In this document: piece after piece, positions 16,130-24,700 of the stretch | Numbering within the stretch: the first letter of the stretch is position 1 | Layout: every line of letters starts with the position of its first letter | Made by a program: the position numbers and the translations under genes | Notes under the pieces: model-generated | What the model was told of the DNA's origin: nothing | Seen by the model: the letters and a program-made list of their open reading frames with translations, nothing else | Database searches by the model: none | NCBI RefSeq assembly: GCF_014698835.1 | Contig: NZ_JACJTU010000014.1 | Location: 1 to 64,000, forward strand | From: Nostoc paludosum FACHB-159 | GTDB lineage: Bacteria; Cyanobacteriota; Cyanobacteriia; Cyanobacteriales; Nostocaceae | Reading direction: 5' to 3' | DNA: 64,000 nt

Positions 16130-18433
16130 TTATTTAATATGGCGAATAACTTCGGCAACTGACCAAGCTTGAGCGATCGCTCCTCTGGGTGTATGAGGTG
16201 GATCGCCATCAAAAATCTCAGAAATAGAACCGATACAAGCGGCAAATAAAAAGTGATCTATCAGAGGTTGCCAATCAAAAGGCAGGGTTTGTTGTGGATA
16301 AAAACGTTGCCAAGCACGAATATATGCGCCAATCAACCAAGGCCAAACACTACCTTGATGATAAGCGCGATCGCGTTGCTCTTGGTTGCCCTCATATTTC
16401 CCTTTGTATTCCGGGTCTCCTGGGTCGAGACTGCGAAGACCATAGGGAGTCAGCAAGCTGGTAGTTGCCAAATCTAATATCTGACACCCTTGCTGTGGGG
16501 AAAATCCACAATGGTGCAGTGACAACGCCAAAACAGCATTGGGACGAATTTGAAAATTTCGGCGATCGTCCGGCTCAATAGTATCGTAAAGATAACCTAG
16601 CTGAGGATTCCAAAATTTTTGCAGGGAATTTTTTACCTGTTGTGCTTGCTGGGCATAACGCTGTGCTTGTTTACCGAGACGGACTGGTTCGCCAAACTCA
16701 AGCTGGCTCAAGTGTTCTGCCCACTGGCTTAACCAACATAAAGCAGAATACCACAGCGCATTGATTTCCACTGGCTTACCACGACGAGGAGTAACAGGAG
16801 TTGCCCCAATTACCACATCCATCCAAGTCAAGGCTACACCACGGGCATCCCAACCAATTAATCCATCGGTAGCATCAGCCTGGATATTATAGCGTGTGCC
16901 ACCAATAAAGGCTTTATGAATTTGCTGGACTACAGAAAACTGCTCTGCCAAAAATTGCCAGTCTTGTGTAGCTTCCAAATAAAGTCCTAAAGTTTCAATC
17001 CACCAAAGCGGCGCATCAATACTGTTATAAAATGCTTCTCTATCGGCTTCGGGAAAGGCATTAGGAATCAAACCGTGGCGACAGTAATGCCCAAAAGCTC
17101 GCAATAGTTCTTTTGCTAATTCAAAGCGCTGCGGAACTAGGGTCAATCCCGGTAAGGCAATTAATGTATCCCGTGCCCAGTCATTAAACCAATGATAACC
17201 AGCAATCACTGTCGGGCCAGCTATTGAGGCTCGATAGGCGATAAACCGATCGCTGGCTTTAAGTAGTTGTTGGATAATTGGGGATGGGGCATGGGGCATG
17301 GGGCATGGGGCATTGGGGAGGCAGTGCGATCTTGGGGTTTCACCAAGTGGAGCAACTGCCGTCATTGGGCATTGGTTATTCTCCGTGTCCCCGTATCTCC
17401 GTGTCCCCTCGTCTCCCTCATCTCCAATTTCCAATGCCCCATGTCCCATACTTCGGCTAAGCTCAGTACAAGTGCCCCATGCCCTATTCCATCCAAAAAT
17501 CTGAGAGAGCCTTTCTTGTTCTGCTTCCACTGCTTCTGCAAAGGTTTCGGGGGTGAGAACGCCTAGCAGTGGGTTGGGAAAACCTAATCGTGCCTCCAGA
17601 GTCACTGTATCTCCTGGTTGGAGTGTAACTGTCAAGTAACCAGGGCTGTGCAGATCTTCTTTATCGCCTAATCCCCGTTTTGTCTCCTCAGAGAATCGAT
17701 AATTCCAATACCAAACTGCATCGGGTTGATAGTTTCCTTTCGTCCAGCGCAAGTGCCAAGGTATACCAAAATGCTCAGATTTTCTTGCTTGCAGGCAGAC
17801 TTGCTGTTCTCCAAGCAGTTGCGAGAACTGTAATTCTGAGTTAAAAGTCTGTTGTTGGTGAAAGTCACGTTCTGCTATAAGCAGTCGTAGCCGTAAAATC
17901 GCTTGTTTGCTTCCCTCGTAGCGATACTGGATTAAAATGCGATCGCAAAATTGGATAGGGGCATTGGGCATTGGGCATTGGGTATTGGGCATTAGGTATT
18001 GGGCATTGGGCATTGGGTATTGGTTGTTAAATATTCTCCCCTGCTCCCTGCTCCCCTGCTCCCCACTCCCTATTCCCCATTTCCCAGCCCCTACCAAGCC
18101 ATAGGGCATCACTAATTGTCTGCTTAATTGCCAGTCATCTTCACCCCAAATCCATTTTGGAACTGGGTTAATATCAAAAGAGCGCAACAGTTCATAGCCA
18201 CCTTGCTCTATCTGAACGTTACCCCAAATATTTGTCCCCAGCCCGATAACCCCCCCTAATACTTCCAAACTAGCTTCGAGGTGCGATAACAGCAAAGTTC
18301 GCTCAGAAGGTGGATTTTTAGCGGCAAATAGCCAACCGTGATAAGTACGCGTGCGGATATCAGAAACTGTACCACTGGCAAAACTTCCTAGACCATTGGT
18401 AAGCAACCATTCTCTTGTATCTAAATCAGACAT
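16130..18433 (-). CDS. Amylo-alpha-1,6-glucosidase (GH133-like), with two repeat-derived insertions
   Basis: A glycogen-debranching-type glucosidase: the N-terminal domain (REWLLTNGLGSFASGTVSD, RTYHGWLFAA) leads to an alpha/alpha-toroid catalytic domain (GPTVIAGYHWFNDWARDTLIALPG, then EGNQEQRDRAYHQGSVWPWLIGAY). It should remove alpha-1,6 branches from glycogen. Two stretches do not look like enzyme: residues about 115-160 (NNQYPMPNAQYLMPN and similar) and about 318-385 (MGHGALEIGDEGDEGTRR, NAPCPMPHAPSP). At DNA level these are GGGCATT heptanucleotide repeats, CCCTGCT repeats and an extragenic repeat also found in spacers, all in frame with no stop. The catalytic blocks are intact, so the enzyme may tolerate them as surface loops. 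Confidence 0.88.
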   Translation of the reverse strand: MSDLDTREWLLTNGLGSFASGTVSDIRTRTYHGWLFAAKNPPSERTLLLSHLEASLEVLGGVIGLGTNIWGNVQIEQGGYELLRSFDINPVPKWIWGEDDWQLSRQLVMPYGLVGAGKWGIGSGEQGSREQGRIFNNQYPMPNAQYLMPNTQCPMPNAPIQFCDRILIQYRYEGSKQAILRLRLLIAERDFHQQQTFNSELQFSQLLGEQQVCLQARKSEHFGIPWHLRWTKGNYQPDAVWYWNYRFSEETKRGLGDKEDLHSPGYLTVTLQPGDTVTLEARLGFPNPLLGVLTPETFAEAVEAEQERLSQIFGWNRAWGTCTELSRSMGHGALEIGDEGDEGTRRYGDTENNQCPMTAVAPLGETPRSHCLPNAPCPMPHAPSPIIQQLLKASDRFIAYRASIAGPTVIAGYHWFNDWARDTLIALPGLTLVPQRFELAKELLRAFGHYCRHGLIPNAFPEADREAFYNSIDAPLWWIETLGLYLEATQDWQFLAEQFSVVQQIHKAFIGGTRYNIQADATDGLIGWDARGVALTWMDVVIGATPVTPRRGKPVEINALWYSALCWLSQWAEHLSQLEFGEPVRLGKQAQRYAQQAQQVKNSLQKFWNPQLGYLYDTIEPDDRRNFQIRPNAVLALSLHHCGFSPQQGCQILDLATTSLLTPYGLRSLDPGDPEYKGKYEGNQEQRDRAYHQGSVWPWLIGAYIRAWQRFYPQQTLPFDWQPLIDHFLFAACIGSISEIFDGDPPHTPRGAIAQAWSVAEVIRHIK
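17284..17480. repeat. Extragenic-type repeat cluster inside the glucosidase gene
   Basis: GGGGCAT repeats (17284-17320), then a block GGCAGTGCGATCTTGGGG to GCAACTGCCGTCAT (about 17330-17365) that has a relative in the spacer at 60805-60875, then TCCGTGTCCCC and CTCATCTCC stretches. It inserts about 65 codons without breaking the frame. Confidence 0.75.
17956..18085. repeat. Heptanucleotide repeat (STRR) inside the glucosidase gene
   Basis: About nine degenerate copies of GGGCATT/GGGTATT (17958-18028), followed by CCCTGCT-type repeats (18040-18065). Translation on the minus strand gives low-complexity PMPNAQY-like residues. Confidence 0.8.
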
Positions 18434-18563
18434 TTGCTACTCAAAATCGTTATGAGTATGATATAGTCGTAACAGATCGTAATCAAACTGTGAAGCGTGG
18501 ATGGGTGAGTTTTATCTGACCCAAATTCCAACGCTAGTAAACCGATAAAGGAGAATTAAGTTA

Positions 18564-19175
18564 ATGTCTCTAACTTACGGAACAGAAGGAAGCCTCCGCG
18601 TTGGTCAGCAAGCTCCCGATTTCACAGCAACAGCTGTGGTAGATCAGGAATTTAAGACAATCAAACTTTCCGATTATCGTGGTAAGTATGTCGTCCTGTT
18701 TTTCTACCCCCTAGACTTTACGTTTGTTTGTCCTACTGAAATTACAGCATTTAGCGATCGCTACGAAGAATTCAAGAAAATTAACACGGAAATCCTTGGG
18801 GCTTCCGTAGATAGTGAATTCTCCCACCTCGCTTGGATTCAAACCGATCGTAAGTCTGGTGGTGTTGGCGACCTGAATTATCCTCTAGTCTCCGACATCA
18901 AGAAAGAGATTAGTGCAGCTTACAACGTGCTTGACCCAGCAGCAGGCATAGCCTTGCGTGGTCTGTTCATCATCGACAAAGATGGTATCATACAGCACGC
19001 CACAATTAACAACTTAGCTTTTGGTCGCAGCGTTGATGAAACCCTGCGAACATTGCAAGCAATTCAGTACGTTCAATCTCACCCAGATGAAGTTTGCCCA
19101 GCTGGTTGGCAACCTGGTGACAAAACAATGACTCCTGACCCAGTGAAGTCCAAAGTCTACTTCTCTGCTGTCTAG
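18564..19175 (+). CDS. Typical 2-Cys peroxiredoxin
   Basis: Reduces hydrogen peroxide and alkyl hydroperoxides with electrons from thioredoxin. At 203 residues it matches the cyanobacterial and chloroplast 2-Cys class. Peroxidatic C56 lies in [14 protein letters not shown]; resolving C178 lies in [11 protein letters not shown]. The sensitivity-associated C-terminal YF pair (VYFSAV) is present, while the internal motif reads GVGDL instead of GGLG. A strong Shine-Dalgarno (AAAGGAG) precedes the ATG. A Rho-independent terminator follows. A second, different redoxin gene lies 215 bases downstream on the same strand but beyond that terminator. Confidence 0.95.
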   Translation: MSLTYGTEGSLRVGQQAPDFTATAVVDQEFKTIKLSDYRGKYVVLFFYPLDFTFVCPTEITAFSDRYEEFKKINTEILGASVDSEFSHLAWIQTDRKSGGVGDLNYPLVSDIKKEISAAYNVLDPAAGIALRGLFIIDKDGIIQHATINNLAFGRSVDETLRTLQAIQYVQSHPDEVCPAGWQPGDKTMTPDPVKSKVYFSAV

Positions 19176-19211
19176 ATTAGATATGCTGGAGTTAATCCAG
19201 CGATCGACAAT

Positions 19212-19247
19212 AACCACAGATAAACAAAGAATCTATCTGTGGTTTTG
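19212..19247 (+). terminator. Rho-independent terminator of the peroxiredoxin gene
   Basis: AACCACAGATA (19212-19222) pairs perfectly with TATCTGTGGTT (19234-19244), an 11-bp stem whose 3' arm ends in TTTT. It lies 37 bases past the stop. Confidence 0.8.
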
Positions 19248-19390
19248 TCGTCGAAAAAGGACTGAGGACTAAAGAGATGAGGGAGACAAGGAGAGAAGGA
19301 GGTACAGTGCAACAAGTCTTTTATAGCCTATTTTTTCCCCGTGTCCTCTTTTCATGCCCAAATTTTTTTAAATAATCTAAAAATATAAAT

Positions 19391-19933
19391 ATGCTGACTT
19401 CAACTGATTTTAGCGGATTATTAAATGAGCGATTCTTTCGCAACTTTTTACCAGTTCCAGCTACAAATCAACTTAGATTAGGAGTAGGAACGCCAGATTT
19501 TCAGTTACCAGATATTACCAATGGTACTGTAGTAAAATTGTCTGATTACAGAGGTAAGCAACCAGTTTTACTTGCCTTTACTCGGATTTTTACTGAAAAA
19601 CAATATTGTCCTTTTTGTTATCCTCACATCAAAGATTTGAATGAGAATTATGAACAATTTAAAAATCGTGGAATCGAAGTTTTGATGATTACGAGTACTG
19701 ATGAACGGCAGAGTCAAATAGTTGTGAGAGATTTGGGCTTAAAAATGCCGTTGCTGAGTGACCCTAGTTGCCGAGTGTTTCGTACTTATAATGTAGGGCA
19801 AGCTCTGGGAGCGCCTTTACCAGCACAGTTTGTATTAGATAAAGAAGGAAAACTGCGGTATTGGCATTTATTTTCCTTCCTGGATCATAATGCTAACGTT
19901 CAGACATTGTTAAAACAATTCGTCGATGAATAA
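19391..19933 (+). CDS. Peroxiredoxin-like (AhpC/TSA) redoxin
   Basis: A 180-residue thioredoxin-fold protein: [25 protein letters not shown] is the usual AhpC/TSA opening, followed by the active-site region KQYCPFCYPHI with C73 and C76, then NYEQFKNRGIEVLMIT and a VLDKEGKLRYWH strand. The CPFC pair is closer to a thioredoxin-type CxxC than to the TxxC of classical peroxiredoxins, so a reductase or atypical peroxidase role is possible. No export signal is seen. No Shine-Dalgarno is obvious before the ATG. The substrate cannot be named. Confidence 0.75.
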   Translation: MLTSTDFSGLLNERFFRNFLPVPATNQLRLGVGTPDFQLPDITNGTVVKLSDYRGKQPVLLAFTRIFTEKQYCPFCYPHIKDLNENYEQFKNRGIEVLMITSTDERQSQIVVRDLGLKMPLLSDPSCRVFRTYNVGQALGAPLPAQFVLDKEGKLRYWHLFSFLDHNANVQTLLKQFVDE

Positions 19934-20278
19934 GGACAAAAATTGATGGTTAAACCTTTAAATTAATGAGATAAGAGGGGTAGGTTAATTATAAATTGAG
20001 TTATCCCTCACAAACTGAGTAAAAAATCAATTTTAGTCGATATTTTTGTTTGGCAATTTGAGGAGTTTGCCAAGCCTGATTATTTTCAAAAACTCAATTT
20101 TTAAAAATAATTAAAGTTCTAACTAAATCCAATTTGGAACCTCAAGTGATTTCCTGAGACTACACCATCTTGGAAAATTGTAATTATCTTAACTTTTCAC
20201 AAATGCGTAAAACGAGGTATTGTAAGTAAATATAACTCGTTAAAATTACGTGTTCAAGAAAGTTTAGCTAATAAATCT
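19934..20278. other. Spacer before the AAA-like ATPase gene
   Basis: AT-rich, with no gene seen. It has an imperfect inverted repeat around 20035-20105 (AATTTGAGGAGTTTG-type arms) of uncertain meaning. Confidence 0.4.
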
Positions 20279-21736
20279 ATGAACGTTGAAGCAGCATTAA
20301 CTTTGGCAGATACTTTAGTGTTTACCAAGACTGGCAAGCATATCAGTACTCTAGAAGCTGCTATTTTTAAAGGTGCATGGTCAGGAAAAACCTATGAGGA
20401 AATTGCACAAAGCGCCCACTGTTCAGAAACCCATGCCAAAACAGTAGGATCGGGACTTTGGGAATTACTGTCTCAAGGGTTGGAAGAAAAAGTCACTAAA
20501 AAAAATTTCCGAGCAGCTATAGAGAGAAAAGGTAACTTTACAATAGCTCCAGAGTTTTTAGTACAAACTCAACTACCTCAACCTCAGCTATCAAAACAGA
20601 TATCAGAGTCTTTAGCTGTAGTCAACGAGTCGTCTAACCAACAGAAGTTAGAACCAGTATTAGCCAACCCAACCCATCTAGAAACTAACTCTGATGAATC
20701 ATCTGTTATTGATGAACTGGAGTGGCCAGAAGGACAAGTTGAACTTAACTCTAAGTTTTATGTTGAACGTCCACCTTTAGAAATGCGTTCCTTCCAAACC
20801 ATTTTAAAGCCAGGTTCCCTAATTCGCATTAAAGCTCCTCGGCAGATGGGTAAAACTTCTTTAATGGCGAGAATTCTTAATCATGCAGCTCAACAAAGTT
20901 ATTACACGGTAACATTAAACTGTCAGCTGGCTGATGGCAAAACTTTTGAAGATTTAGATTTATTTCTCAAATGGTTTGCCGCCAGAGTTACTCGTGGGCT
21001 GCAATTACCAAATAAAATAGCAGACTATTGGGATGATATTTTTGGCTCAAAAACAAGCTGTAAAGATTATTTTGAGCATTATCTTTTATCACAACTCAAT
21101 CATCCTCTAGTATTAGCTTTAGAAGAAGTTGATTATATTTTTCAACATCCTTTATTAGCAGATGATTTTTTTGCCCTGCTGCGTTCTTGGCATGAAGAAG
21201 CTAAATGCAGTGATATTTGGAAAAAACTGCGGTTAGTGCTAGTACATTCTACAGAAGTTTATATTCCTTTAAATATTAATCAATCTCCATTCAATGTTGG
21301 GCTACCAATTGAATTACCAGAGTTTTCGATTGAACAAGTAACAAATTTAGCTCGTCATCATGGGCTAAATTGGACTTCTGAACAAGTTGCACAACTCATG
21401 GGTATGGTTGGCGGACATCCTTATTTAGTCAGAGTGGCACTGTATTATCTTGCTCGGCATAAGATGACTATTGAAGAGCTTTTACGGTTGTCTCCGACAG
21501 AAGCGGGGCCCTTTAATGACCATCTTCGCCGACATTTATGGAATCTTCAACAACAGCCAAGTCTATATAGTGCATTAAAAAAAGTACTTGAGACAAATTC
21601 GCCGGTTAAATTAGAATCTTTGGATGTATTTAAGTTACATAGTATGGGGCTAATTTACCTCAAAGGTAATGAAGCAACTCCACGTTGTCAGTTATATCGA
21701 CAATATTTTTCGGAAAAGTTGGGGTTAATAAACTAA
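20279..21736 (+). CDS. AAA-like (AAA_35) ATPase with N-terminal HTH of vWA-MoxR-associated type
   Basis: Residues about 1-85 (EAALTLADTLVFTKTGKHIS, YEEIAQSAHCSETHAKTVGSGLW) form the helix-turn-helix module found at the N-terminus of vWA-MoxR-associated proteins in cyanobacteria. After a linker (about 90-145) comes an AAA-like domain: ERPPLEMRSFQTILKPG, Walker A APRQMGKTSL (about 187-196), Walker B-like LVLALEEVDYIF, GGHPYLVRVALYYLA near 375. These domains belong to STAND-like signalling NTPases. No output domain such as WD40 or caspase is attached, so a partner is likely. The gene ends 19 bases from the convergent end of a giant kinase carrying the same AAA-like domain. Confidence 0.85.
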   Translation: MNVEAALTLADTLVFTKTGKHISTLEAAIFKGAWSGKTYEEIAQSAHCSETHAKTVGSGLWELLSQGLEEKVTKKNFRAAIERKGNFTIAPEFLVQTQLPQPQLSKQISESLAVVNESSNQQKLEPVLANPTHLETNSDESSVIDELEWPEGQVELNSKFYVERPPLEMRSFQTILKPGSLIRIKAPRQMGKTSLMARILNHAAQQSYYTVTLNCQLADGKTFEDLDLFLKWFAARVTRGLQLPNKIADYWDDIFGSKTSCKDYFEHYLLSQLNHPLVLALEEVDYIFQHPLLADDFFALLRSWHEEAKCSDIWKKLRLVLVHSTEVYIPLNINQSPFNVGLPIELPEFSIEQVTNLARHHGLNWTSEQVAQLMGMVGGHPYLVRVALYYLARHKMTIEELLRLSPTEAGPFNDHLRRHLWNLQQQPSLYSALKKVLETNSPVKLESLDVFKLHSMGLIYLKGNEATPRCQLYRQYFSEKLGLIN

Positions 21737-21755
21737 AACTCTAATTTAGATGATT

Positions 21756-24700
21756 TCAATCAAAATTTGCTAATTGCTTTTCAACCCAAGTAATATCAAA
21801 AACTGTTTCATAGATACGGTTATACACCTTTAATTTACCATCTTCTTTACTTACTAGCCCAGACAAGATTAACTCTGTTTGTTCTGGGCTATCATCTCCT
21901 GCAATTTCACCTCGCTGCAAAATTTCTCGATATATTTTTAATAAATGCTTTGTAGAAGATGCACTCCTGAGTAAGCGATTACGGATATTTTTTAAGTGTT
22001 CTGGGTCGTCTTTTGACTCCCAATTTTCAATTACTTCAGAGACAATTAAATCATTAACCCATTCAGCTTCTTTTCCCTCTGTAATAGGTTTTTGGGAATG
22101 AAAAACGAGGCTACAAATTTTTTGAGTCAAAAAAGGCTGTCCTCCTGTCCAAGCTAAGACTTCTGCTAGTAAAATTTGGGGGTTACTGTGCAGAGAGGTT
22201 AATCCTTTAACTAAAGGTTGAATTTCATGAAGTTGAAAACCCTTTAATGTAATTGCTCTACCAATATTAAATGGGGTACGGTTTTTATCTTGAATTAAAC
22301 TAGATGGGCTTGCAACTCCCAATAACACAAAACTCAAGCGTTTATATTCGGGATAATCAGCACGATTATTGTAGCAAGAACGAATCATAGCAAAAAAGTC
22401 ATCCATTGGAAAATTTAAGCTAATAACACTATCAATTTCATCAATGAAAATGACAATTTTTGATTTAATTTCTTTGAGGAGTACTTCTTTAATAAACTCA
22501 CTAAATCTTTGGACTGGAGATAGAAAATCAAAAGTGCGCCACCAGTTGCGGAAGTTAAATTCAGTTAATTTAAAAGTATTTACTAGTGTATAAATTAGAC
22601 CAGCGTACCATTGTTCTATAGTAATATTTTGACTACCGATAGAAGTTAAATCTATGGCTGCACAGGCAAATTGTTCTTTTTGTAGCTGCTGCATGATTTT
22701 CACCCGCAAGCTAGATTTACCCATGTGTCTTGAATTTAGAACATAGCAAAATTCTCCTAATTTTAAGCCTTTGTAGATATCTTGGTCGGCTTGACGAACA
22801 ATATAAGAAAGGGAATCTGTAGTTAAACATCCTCCCACTTGATATTCAAAGACTTGTTCTTGTTCAATTTTACGTAGGAGAGCATTTTCAATAGAAATAG
22901 CTGCTTGAGAACAAATGAGCTTTAAAACTTCTAGCCGTTCTTCATTAAAGGCGTTGATAATTAAATTGTTTTCTAAATAAAGTATACCAATTAGCTTACT
23001 TTGGCTGAGGATAGGCAAGCATAAAACAGATTTTATTCGATTGTTAACAATATAATTATCTGTAGCGAATAGTTCTTCATTTCCAGCATCTTTCAAAACA
23101 ATAGTTTCTTGGGTTCGATAAACGTAATTGATGATTGTTTTAGATAGCCGATCGCTTTCTTGTAGAGTTAGCGATCGCATTGTTTGAATTTCACTATCTA
23201 AACTAGCTTCTGCCTCAATGGTCAGCTTTTCTGATGTCAGCCAAAGTAAGAAACCTTTCTCCGCTCCGGCATTTTCGAGAACAAACTGCATTAAAATTTT
23301 TAACAAGCTTTGTAAATCTTTTTCTTGCGATAAAGCTTTAGAAGTTTTAATTAAAGTATGTAAATCTAAATTTTCTTGAGAAGTTTCAGTGGTGTTAGTT
23401 ATAGTTCTCTTTGGATTAGTTTCCAAAGGACTACTAGTTAACTGTTTGGGAATTGTAATTATAATTTGTGGATATTGCTGTTCAATAACTTTAACTTTCG
23501 CGATCGCTCCCCATTTGACATAACAATATCTTGCTTCTTTCATATAAGTTTCAGCAACTTTATTATTACCCTTCGCCAGATAAAATTTAGCAGCGAGTTC
23601 ATAGGCTAAGGCTTCTTCATGAATATATTCCTGTTCATGGGCAAGTTCAATGGCGCGATCGTAATCATCCATTGCTTCTGCAAATTGATTTAAAACTCTG
23701 TGGCGTTCAGCCTCTACAAGATAAAATTTATGCAGAAAATTCATCGGCGCGTAGTTTGCCCATTGTTGCATAATTTGTTGGTTTTCTGCCACTTGATAGA
23801 GAATTTTTTCTTGTTCGCTGGTATCAACTTGAGTATAAACAGCTAAACGCGCCAAAGAATCATAAAAATAAAAAACAGCAACAACAAACTTGGCTGGTAC
23901 TGCATCAATATATTGTTTAATTTCTTCGGAATATTGCCAAGCTTGGTTATAATCTTCAAATAAATAATCAAGAAATAATTTTTGTAATTTTAAATTAAAT
24001 ATTGCTTGTGTATTACTTCCTTGCTGATGAATAGGAAGCATTATTTGTTCATTATATAAGTCTCCTTTTAAAGATAATGGATTTTCTGAATATCCTAGTA
24101 AATTACTTACAAGTTGCCCAAGCATCGTTAGCAGTTGTAAAGGAATTTCTTGCTTTAATTTAACTGCTTCCAGATAATAATTGCTGATAGTTTGTTCTAA
24201 TTCCAGTAAAGGTGTACCTAGCCAGAAAGCATGTTCAGAATACATCCATAAAGAATAAGCGGCTTGTTCTAGATCTCCGGTTTCTAAACCAAGTGAATAA
24301 GTTTCTTGTAAAGATCTAAGTGTTGCTTTAAGATGTTCTTGCCAGTGTCGAGTAAAATTATTTACTGCATAAATAACTATCGGTGCTAATGTTTTACTTT
24401 GATATTTTGCCAATACGTTTAAAGCTAGCTGACCAAAACCATAGGTAGATTTGATATCTTGAGAAAAACTCCACAAAATAATTGCGTAAGTTCCATAACC
24501 TAATGCAGACATGGCACAATTACCAAAGGTGAGAGATAGCCGAACTTGTTTCAAAACAACGATCGCAAATAACAAGGGATTTGTAACATAGGTAATGGGT
24601 TGCAGCCGTCCCAAGATATTCATCGCTGTCAAGTAAACAGCATCGTTCATGTCTGGTAAATCAATCAACTCTTCGATTTCTCTACCAACCAAAGATGATT

